From: Patiria miniata
Lineage: Eukaryota > Echinodermata > Asteroidea > Valvatida > Asterinidae
Length of the DNA: 64,000 nt
Direction: 5' to 3'
Assembly: GCF_015706575.1 (NCBI RefSeq)
Contig: NW_024037057.1
Coordinates: 6,753,203 to 6,817,202, forward strand
Shown: in pieces, positions 58,401 through 64,000 of the stretch
Layout: each line of letters opens with the position of its first letter
Position numbering within the stretch: position 1 is the stretch's first letter
Notes under the pieces: generated by a model
The model's database searches: none
What the model saw: the letters and a program-made list of their open reading frames with translations, nothing else
What the model was told of the DNA's origin: nothing
Made by a program: the position numbers and the translations under genes

Positions 58401-61400
58401 CAGGGCGTCGATGACTGGGCGCAGTTTGAAGAGCCGGTCGGAACCATCGTCGTCGTCGTTGTTGTTGAAGTGGAGATACCTTAGCAAGTGGAGGAATCTG
58501 TCTCTGGGCATGGTTTTGGAGAAGAACGGAGTCTCGATCATCGGGTGTCTGCTCCAGTACGACGTCAGGCTAGGTTTGGGTGAGATGCCCATCAAGATCA
58601 CCAGGCACACCAGGGCTCTGATCTCGTCTGGGGTAGTGTCAGACCACATTTTACTATGACCGTCCACGTTGACTATCCCGTTGTCATTGGCGTACTTGTT
58701 AGTCTGCTCGGCAACTTTCTGGAAGAACTCGTCCGTGAGGTATTCGAAGAAGACTTTCATGGGGGTGCTATGCTCGTCGAAGTCAACAGCGAGGCCAGGA
58801 CGTCCGCAAAAGTCGAACCGCCGAGGGGAGCAATCTCCGCTATGCCAAGTGATGTTGGTCTGCTGTCCTGCTGGAGTTGTCGCCGCTCGCTTTCGAGCCG
58901 GAGGAGAAGCTCCGTCACTGCTCTCACCCGAACTTGAAAAACCAGATTGCGAGTCAGACGAGAATTCGTCCGAGCCACTGGAAACTAGGTCGTCGGTCCG
59001 AGTACGATTATTACCGGAGCAACGTTTCGACCACGTGGACAGGGATGAGATTCTGAAAAAATGAAAAAAAAAGTCGGAAATTTCTCCGTCATGGGAAGTG
59101 AGTAAGCGTGCAGCCCGAAAAAAGTCTGTATGATTAACTTATCAAACAGCACTGCAAGGTATTGGCAAAGGCTTGGACTGAAAAGTTGGAACTGAAATTC
59201 AAAGTCGGATTTTCAAAGTCCCAAAGTCGGAATTCTGCCTTAAGTCGAAAGAATCTCATCCCTGTTGGTGGACGCCATGAATGGATGTAATGTGTAACTG
59301 CACAAATGAATGCTAACGTTCAATAGCAATACATGCTTAGCTGCATCCGTTGTGACGAAACATATTAGGTGTTCTGTCGACAGTAACATTTCCCTTCTAA
59401 ATAGGAGCTGAGGCATTAAGGAGAAATTGAAATGTCTCCCTAATTCCACATGTCTTCCAAAGGTAAACCTCCTATGCAAAAGTGTCTTTCAAATGATGCA
59501 ATTTGCAATACAGGGTGAGTAAAAAAAAACGAAACCTGAATGGCGGGACCATTGTTTTAGTGCAGTTCTGCATGTAGCACTTTCAAAATCTAGGATATGA
59601 AAGCCCAATTCATAAGCTTTCTTTTAGTACAAGAATCATTCGAATCACTCTTGTACTTTTCAACTTACGGAATTTTTAAACACAACCACCGTTTTTAAGT
59701 TCTGTCCACGGATCACAAAAAGGTACGTTTTCTTTCAGCAAAACGAAAACAAATCCCACAGGGATGTCTGTGAGTTGTTTTCGTTTTCCTGGAAGAACGC
59801 ACACCTTTTTTTGTGATCCGTGGACAGAACTTTAAAATGGTGGTTGTGTTTGAAATTCCGTAACTTGAAAAGTACATGAGTGATTTGAATGATTCTTGTA
59901 CTAAAAGAAAACTTATGAATTGGGCTTTCATATCCTAGATTTTGAAAGTGCTAAATGCAGAACTTCACAAAAACAACAGTCCCGACATTTGCGTGTTTTT
60001 TTTTTCTCACTCTGTAGTAATAATAATAATGATAATAGTAGGTCGTACCTGCCCAACATGTTGCCGTGACCACTGAACGGTTCGACCTTGACCTTTGGCC
60101 TGACGTACTCCTCGTCCCGATGATCCTCCAGGTCAAGGTTCACCTCCCCGCCTTTGGACCCCTGGATCAGCTCCATCGGAATTTTGCTGAGCAAGAGAGG
60201 AAGAACGAACCCAGTTTGGGCGGTAACTTTCTCGTAAAGGAACTTTTGCTTGACAAAAAAATGAAACAAAATCACCGACAAAATTGTATAAAAGGAATTC
60301 GTGTTGTTACACAGTGGTGTCACTGTTCATTCACAGTAACCTGACTAGTGACCTGATCTGTGATTGACTTGTGGTTGACTTGTGATTGACTTGTGATTGA
60401 CTTGTGACTGACTTGTGATTGACTTGTGATTGACTTGTGACTGACTTGTGATTGACTTGTGATTGACTTGTGATTGACTTGTGATTGACTTGTGATTGAC
60501 TTGTGATTGATCCGAGATTGACTTGTGATTGACTTGTGATGGACTTGTGGTTGACTTGTGGTTGACTTGTGATTGACTTGTGACTGACTTGTGGTTGACT
60601 TGTGGTTGACTTGTGGTTGACTTGTGGTTGACTTGTGATTGACTTGTGATTGACTTGTGATTGACTTGTGATTGATCCGAGATTGACTTGTGATTGACTT
60701 GTGATTGACTTGTGATGGACTTGTGATGGACTTGTGATTGACTTGTGATTGACTTGTGATTGACTTGCGACTGACTTGTGACTGACTTGTGACTGACTTG
60801 TGATTGACTTGTGACTGACTTGTGATGGACTTGTGATTGACTTGTGATTGACTTGTGATTGACTTGCGACTGACTGGTGATTGACTTGTGACTGACTTGT
60901 GATTGACTTGTGATTGACTTGTGATTGACTTGTGGTTGACTTGTGATTGACTTGTGACTGACATGTGACTGACTGATAACAGACTTGTAAGGCCAAATTA
61001 AAAAAAAAAACACCATGTTTAGCGTCCCCGCCCACTTCCTTTTGGGTTGCCGCCTACTTTTTTTAACCCAAAAAATGATAAATTTTAAACAGTGACATCA
61101 TTTTGGCCTCTGCGCCTGTGCATCTAGCCCATATAAAGCTGGTCATTTCCCGAGTCCAAGTGGTGACTATTAAAAAAAAAAGCTGGCGGCCATCTTGAAA
61201 AATAGTCATGTCGGGCGCTAAACATGTTTTTTTTTACTTGGCTTAATTGATTTGTGACTTACTTGTGATTGACTTGTGACTGACTTGTGACTGACTTGTG
61301 ATTGACTTGTGATTGACTTGTGGTTGACTTGTGATTGACTTGTGATTGACTTATGATTGACTTGTGATTGACTTGTGACTGACTTGTGATTACTTTGTAA

Positions 61401-62822
61401 CTGACTCGTAATTGATTTGTGACTTGTAATTCACCACAACACTGGTGAAACTTCTTGGACATAAACATTTCCAGAAATATTGGAACTGCGAGTCTCACCC
61501 TTGTGAGATATCGTTGAGGAAGGCTGCATTCTGCGGAGCCTTCATGTCCCTCAGCTCCCCATCATTCACACTGAATCCATTCTTCCACAACTTGAGAACA
61601 ATGTGCGTCTGAGAATTTGTGAAACAAACAAAAATGATAAACTGTCTCAAACGAATGACAGTACATTTTGAAATGAATGACAGCCCTCAAACAATTTTAT
61701 GATTGTGTTTTTAATAATTGCAATGATAGAATACGCACAGTATGAGGAAAACTTTCAAAACTCAAGGTACCAATAAAAAGCTTATTACCAAACCAAACAG
61801 GGGCGGATTGCAATAACGCAGTCTTAGTCGGCTGGCTAAACCAGTCCAATTTTAGCCGGCTATTGTTCTTAGACGGTCTTGGTTAAGACACCAAACTCAG
61901 CCCATTGCAATAAGCTGGTCTTTACTAAGCCCGCTTAGAGTAATGATTCACAAACAAACATTCCATGGTTACGGGCGAATACTGGAGAGACTGCACATTT
62001 TTTTTTTTTTAGGTTTGTGTAATTCATATCACGCGAAATCAAATGTCAATTCCGAAATTTTATGTTGAGAAAATTGTGTTTGCAATACAACTCAGTGTCA
62101 TTACATTTTTCCAGAAGATCCCTTCTATCCCAGAGAATTTTCCCTCCAAGCAGTGTTCTGCTTTTTTAAGATTTAATCATCAAACACTCATCAACTGGGA
62201 AAAATATTTTGAGAAAGAATAATTCAACACACCAGTGAATTCCAAAAATCCCAACTATAGACCGTTTTAAGCCAGCCCAACCCAGGCTAACTATTTTAAG
62301 ACTGTCTTAATACTTAGACCGTGTCATTGCAATGGTCTTACTTATAGACTGACTGACAGCCAGAGCTTTTAGACTGTCTAATGCACATAGACAGCTTTAA
62401 GACCGGTTATTGCAATCCACCCCAGAAGTTCAATTTGTTGTCGTTTAGTCACTTAATTTCAAGGGATCTCCTGTGAGAAAAATTCACCATAAATGCTTTG
62501 ACTTTATCCAATAACAGCACAGAGTTGACGAATGACCCCATCTCAATGTAACATGAGACCTAGAATCACCCAACCCTATTGAAAATAAAATCCAACATTT
62601 CTTCCTCCACTATTAACTACGTAGTTTGAAAAAAAAAAAATTGGTTTACTGACCCCTCCCGATTCCTTCGCAGGGAGTGTGCCCGCCGTGCCGGGCTCCG
62701 GTCTCACCGGTCCCGTGTTCTCTGAGTCCCCTAGCCGGTAACCGGCACCTTTGAAGACGTAACTGCCGGAAGAAGCGTCCGGCGAGGTCGATGACCCCGC
62801 GCCGACCTCCTGGGCTCCGTGG
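52306..62822 (-). CDS. NSFL1C: p47 / NSFL1 cofactor (SEP-UBX adaptor of p97/VCP), 5' end outside window
   Basis: Exons in transcript order: 62822-62654, 61608-61499, 60186-60049, 54593-54456, 53046-52987, 52441-52306. All are GT-AG with matching phases (phases 0, 2, 2, 2, 2 between them), giving 250 residues of the C-terminal two thirds. The family binds the p97 hexamer and steers it to membrane fusion after mitosis and to ubiquitin substrates. The order seen is linker with [12 protein letters not shown] domain, SHP box FSGHGNMLG, linker, UBX domain, stop. Invertebrates usually have one p47-type gene while vertebrates have NSFL1C, UBXN2A and UBXN2[18 protein letters not shown] fits NSFL1C/UBXN2B better than UBXN2A. 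The N-terminal UBA and coiled-coil exons are not in the window. Introns are loaded with satellites, MITEs and a piggyBac frame. Confidence 0.93.
52987..53046 (-). CDS. NSFL1C: p47 exon: UBX middle (60 nt)
   Basis: Encodes [20 protein letters not shown], matching LVQKFNHSHRISDIRLFI of vertebrate p47. Acceptor TTGTCTTTCAG, donor CAGC|GTATCC. It is bounded on its upstream side by the ACCTCGAGGT satellite. Confidence 0.93.
53160..53915. repeat. ACCTCGAGGT-type satellite in p47 UBX intron
   Basis: About 750 bp made of TTTTACCTCGAGGTCTTACC and TTTTACCTTGAGGTCTTATC variants, with a higher-order unit of about 62 bp (CTTATCTCAAAGTCTTACCT recurs about eight times). The core ACCTCGAGGT is itself palindromic, so single strands could form many small hairpins. 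Confidence 0.9.
54202..54340. mobile_element. MITE, family E (CAGGCATGCAACT ends)
   Basis: Starts CAGGCATGCAACTTGGAA and ends GGAAAACTTGCATGCCTG, a clear terminal inverted repeat. The same family is at 10301-10444 and 20251-20575. The CAGG start is hAT-like, but I could not confirm an 8-bp target duplication. It lies in a p47 intron just after the 54456-54593 exon. Confidence 0.8.
54456..54593 (-). CDS. NSFL1C: p47 exon: linker and start of UBX domain
   Basis: Acceptor TTCTCTCCCCAG, donor ACAAG|GTCTGT. Encodes [19 protein letters not shown], an acidic Ser/Gln linker, then [14 protein letters not shown], the first UBX strand (TTNIQIRLADGGR in vertebrate p47). Confidence 0.93.
54700..55870. 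other. p47 intron sequence without recognised features
   Basis: AT-rich intron sequence with only short random open frames. A long T/A-rich tract near 54780-54860 is the only notable composition change. Confidence 0.4.
55879..55950. repeat. Minimal copy of the CCTCCAAAATCCTC element
   Basis: Starts AACCCTAACTTTCCGAAATC, has CCTCCAAAATCCTC then, after a few bases, the inverse GAGGATTCTGCAGGATTGAGG. It looks like the two ends of the larger arrays at 14.4 and 27.2 kb with no tandem core between them. Confidence 0.6.
55981..56510. mobile_element. TTAA-flanked MITE, family A (best copy)
   Basis: Left end TTAAAGCTATAGTCCATCAT, right end ATGATGGACTGTAGCTTTAA. The terminal inverted repeat of about 20 bp is bounded by TTAA on both sides, the target site used by piggyBac-superfamily transposases. 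Inside is a CpG-rich patch (GACGCACACGCGCGCGCGGT). It shares the intron with the piggyBac frame, 0.9 kb away. Confidence 0.85.
57266..57271 (-). terminator. Candidate polyadenylation signal of the piggyBac frame
   Basis: AATAAA on the - strand 137 bp after the piggyBac stop codon. It would allow an alternative terminal exon inside the p47 intron. Confidence 0.4.
57408..59052 (-). CDS. piggyBac-type transposase frame, possible alternative last exon of p47
   Basis: One uninterrupted frame of about 547 codons from a splice acceptor (TTTCATTTTTTCAG) to the stop at 57408. It has a Ser/Asp-rich N-terminus, the [10 protein letters not shown] motif, [20 protein letters not shown], the transposase fold ([39 protein letters not shown]), and a C-terminal Cys-rich domain ([27 protein letters not shown]). 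Counting from the internal Met at 58760, the second and third catalytic Asp fall at 203 and 308/311. The first, normally in a DES motif, appears as G137 (TTGES), and the conserved block after it is about ten residues short. An active enzyme is therefore unlikely, yet the frame has no stop. It has the same strand as p47. No convincing TTAA-bounded piggyBac ends were found. Probably a dead or domesticated copy. Confidence 0.9.
59040..59264. mobile_element. 225-bp MITE inside the start of the piggyBac frame
   Basis: Ends are CAGGGATGAGATTCT and AGAATCTCATCCCTG, a perfect 15-bp inverted repeat. On the - strand, ATGGCGTCCAC lies just outside one end and TCCACGTGGTCG outside the other, so TCCAC is duplicated (5 of the 8 bases expected for a hAT target duplication match). 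Without the insertion the sequence would read ATG GCG TCC ACG TGG into the transposase, so the MITE apparently separated the transposase from its start codon (59276-59278). The end next to the frame supplies a poly-T tract and CAG, a usable splice acceptor. Confidence 0.8.
59564..59965. mobile_element. Foldback element, arms about 190 bp
   Basis: TCTGTCCACGGATCACAAAA at 59701 is matched in inverse near 59811-59829 (TTTTGTGATCCGTGGACAGA). The outer ends GCAGTTCTGCATGTAGCAC and GTGCTAAATGCAGAACTT pair as well. It sits between the SEP exon and the piggyBac exon and could form a strong hairpin in the p47 pre-mRNA. Confidence 0.85.
60049..60186 (-). CDS. NSFL1C: p47 exon: second half of SEP domain and SHP box
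   Basis: Encodes [20 protein letters not shown] then [20 protein letters not shown] and [14 protein letters not shown] is a p97-binding SHP box (FTGEGQKLG in vertebrate p47). Acceptor TCTCTTGCTCAG, donor GGGCAG|GTACGA, ending after two bases of a codon. Two downstream acceptors fit this phase: the normal linker exon at 54593 and the piggyBac exon at 59052. Confidence 0.95.
60336..60984 (-). repeat. 11-bp satellite (sense AATCACAAGTC) in p47 SEP intron
   Basis: About 59 units of TTGTGATTGAC on the + strand. Because eleven is not a multiple of three and the unit has no stop, all three - strand frames are open for over 200 codons with an 11-residue period. These frames are artefacts, not genes. 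Confidence 0.95.
60987..61244. mobile_element. MITE, family H, inserted in the 11-bp satellite
   Basis: The ends pair: TAAGGCCAAATTAAAA with an inverse TTTTACTTGGCTTA, followed inwards by CATGTTTAGCGTCCCCGCC and its inverse GGGCGCTAAACATG. TA borders fit a Tc1/mariner-type target. The satellite resumes on its right (61245-61435), so insertion came after satellite growth. Relatives are at 11193-11553 and 19468-19829. Confidence 0.75.
61245..61435 (-). repeat. 11-bp satellite, second block
   Basis: Continuation of the array at 60336-60984 beyond the MITE, ending 64 bp before the donor side of the 61499-61608 SEP exon. Confidence 0.9.
61499..61608 (-). CDS. NSFL1C: p47 exon: first half of SEP domain
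   Basis: Encodes [20 protein letters not shown] and continues to [11 protein letters not shown], the hallmark start of the SEP domain (VVLKLWKSGFSLDNGELR in vertebrate p47). Acceptor AATTCTCAG, donor CAAGG|GTGAGA. The SEP domain contributes to trimerisation and to p97 and cofactor contacts. Confidence 0.95.
61799..62426. mobile_element. 628-bp MITE with GGGGYGGATTGCAATAA ends
   Basis: Left end GGGGCGGATTGCAATAAC, right end GGTTATTGCAATCCACCCC. Inside, GTCTTA/TAAGAC motifs recur in both orientations (GCCCGCTTAGAG, TTTTAAGACTGTCTTAATAC), giving a partly palindromic interior. It fills most of a p47 intron. Confidence 0.75.
62427..62645. other. p47 intron remainder
   Basis: Short AT-rich stretch between the 628-bp MITE and the 62654-62822 exon, ending in a poly-A tract next to the donor side. 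Confidence 0.4.
62654..62822 (-). CDS. NSFL1C: p47 exon: Ser/Gly linker with first FxGxGxxLG box
   Basis: Acceptor CATCACGTCTCAG, donor GGAGGG|GTCAGT. Encodes a Ser/Gly/Ala-rich linker then [17 protein letters not shown], which matches the FAGGGYRLG segment just before the SEP domain of vertebrate p47. Base composition is much GC-richer than the flanks, as in the other exons of this gene. It is the first p47 exon visible. Confidence 0.88.
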
Positions 62823-63204
62823 CTGAGACGTGATGAATAAAAAAATACATGTGACTTGTTCTGTCAAATCGAGGCGTTTCTAAGCAGAGCTTGAAACTGA
62901 GATGACTAAAAAAGACGTTGTGGGTTGATTTTTTAAATTTTCATTGGGTTTTTTTTTGGCAAATTTTTTTGACAACCTCAAGTATGTAGAACATAGTGTA
63001 AATGTTTTAGATTAGATAACTTTTCCTAAAAAACCTGATTTTTCAGGTGCAACTCATTCGGTGAAATCCATTTTAAGGCAGTTTAGAAATTTGACACTGG
63101 GTTGATTTTCCCCAATTTTTTTTTAGAAAATTGTGAGATATTTAAAGCATGTCCAACATTAGCTCTACTGAGTGGAGCGTTGAATTACGGGTACCCCTCC
63201 ATAC
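62823..63204. other. p47 intron, nothing recognised
   Basis: AT-rich. The N-terminal p47 exons (UBA domain) were looked for on the - strand here and to the window end and not found. Confidence 0.5.
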
Positions 63205-64000
63205 AAACGCTCCACCGATTTGCCATACTTTGGTAGCACCATACACGGTCGTCATGACGGTATGCATTTTGTGCATGCCCTCGCGAGGACAAGGCCCAAA
63301 AAAACTGATAAAGAAAATACAAATGAGGAAGACAGTAACCCTGGATAGATCCACACATTCATGACATTCCATATGACCCCTCAAATTGTTTCCAACAACC
63401 GGTAATTTTGAAAAAAGAACAAAATAGTCTGAACTTACCGCTCACAATTAAATGTGTCTGCCGAGTTGCACAGTCTATTTCACTGACATGACTGATGCAT
63501 AATTCATTGCGCGCGTGTGTGACGTCACTATTGAAGAAAAACAAGTTGCGCTTACTCAATAGCTGTTTTATGTAGTCTTTTTTCCCCTGTGCCGTCTGAC
63601 TGTGGGTTTTTGGTGCGGGGCACATATCAGTACATGAAACAGTCATTGATTAAGCGCGACTTGTTTTTCTTCAATAGTGACGTCACACACGCGCGCAATG
63701 AATTATGCATCAGTCATGTCAGTGAAATAGACTGTGCAACTCGGCAGACACATTTAATTGTGAGCGGTAAGTTCAGACTATTTTGTTCTTTTTTCAAAAT
63801 TACCGGTTGTTGGAAACAATTTGAGGGGTCATATGGAATGTCATGAATGTGTGGATCTATCCAGGGTTACTGTCTTCCTCACTTGTATTTTCTTTATCAG
63901 TTTTTTTGGGCCTTGTCCTCGCGAGGGCATGCACAAAATGCATACCGTCATGACGACCGTGTATGGTGCTACCAAAGTATGGCAAATCGGTGGAGCGTTT
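63205..64000. repeat. Long, nearly perfect inverted repeat, right arm cut by the window end
   Basis: Base x pairs with base 127205 minus x: 63205-63569 is the inverse of 63636-64000 with few mismatches, around a 66-bp spacer. The short frames that look like a conserved protein in both arms are mirror copies of each other. It could be a foldback transposon, a recent inverted duplication or a haplotype assembly artefact. Confidence 0.9.

Noticed and set aside
58656-59064. 131-codon + frame opposite the piggyBac frame
   Set aside because: Shadow of the GC-rich transposase coding sequence; no splice signals of its own.
57204-59428. TTAA sites as borders of the piggyBac element
   Set aside because: TTAA occurs on both sides but the adjacent bases are not inverted repeats, so the true element ends remain unknown.
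60320-61035. Three - strand frames of 214-234 codons ([11 protein letters not shown] repeats)
   Set aside because: Frames of the 11-bp satellite in a p47 intron; period 11 residues in each frame.
63149-63846. Conserved-looking 64-residue peptide present in two frames on opposite strands
   Set aside because: The two copies are the arms of an inverted repeat; conservation is DNA identity, not protein constraint.

Overview
This is a eukaryotic, AT-rich, intron- and repeat-dense window with no bacterial features. The many tracts of acatgtac and taggcctac type, dozens of short inverted-repeat transposon remnants (MITEs), tRNA-derived SINEs and minisatellites, and intron-rich genes suggest a marine invertebrate deuterostome, most likely an echinoderm. 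That assignment is inference; no marker gene here settles it.

Two host genes are secure, and they converge. On the + strand, nine exons between 41286 and 49584 join without a phase conflict into a 526-residue protein with nine to ten ankyrin repeats. On the - strand, six exons between 62822 and 52306 encode the linker, SEP domain, SHP boxes and UBX domain of p47 (NSFL1C/UBXN2 family), an adaptor of the AAA ATPase p97/VCP. Its 5' exons lie beyond the window.

The most interesting locus is the p47 intron between the SEP exon and the following linker exon (54594-60048). It holds a long piggyBac-type transposase reading frame in the same orientation as p47. A 225-bp MITE has inserted a few codons after what looks like the original transposase start. 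The MITE end creates a splice acceptor whose phase matches the SEP exon, so p47 SEP-SHP could be spliced in frame onto about 547 residues of piggyBac protein, much like the known human CSB-PGBD3 fusion. One expected catalytic Asp is absent while the Cys-rich tail is kept, which would suit a retained DNA-binding role. Expression is not shown by the sequence.

Region 1-38 kb is mostly repeats: several MITE families, two related 43-bp minisatellites, a 147-bp array of nuclear-receptor-like half sites, an acatgtac array, palindromes, and a 2.2-kb block with eight copies of one 15-bp word. A few coding-like segments (1.0, 2.9, 7.6, 8.5, 10.6, 13.2, 18.5 and 33.75 kb) cannot be named. About 2.9 kb before the ankyrin start is poorer in repeats and may hold the promoter and 5' UTR.

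In the ankyrin gene, two introns carry minisatellites that have copied the exon-intron boundary itself: a splice acceptor in intron 3 and a splice donor in intron 6. Both genes also carry the same 11-bp satellite in the same transcriptional sense. The window ends in a long, nearly perfect inverted repeat.
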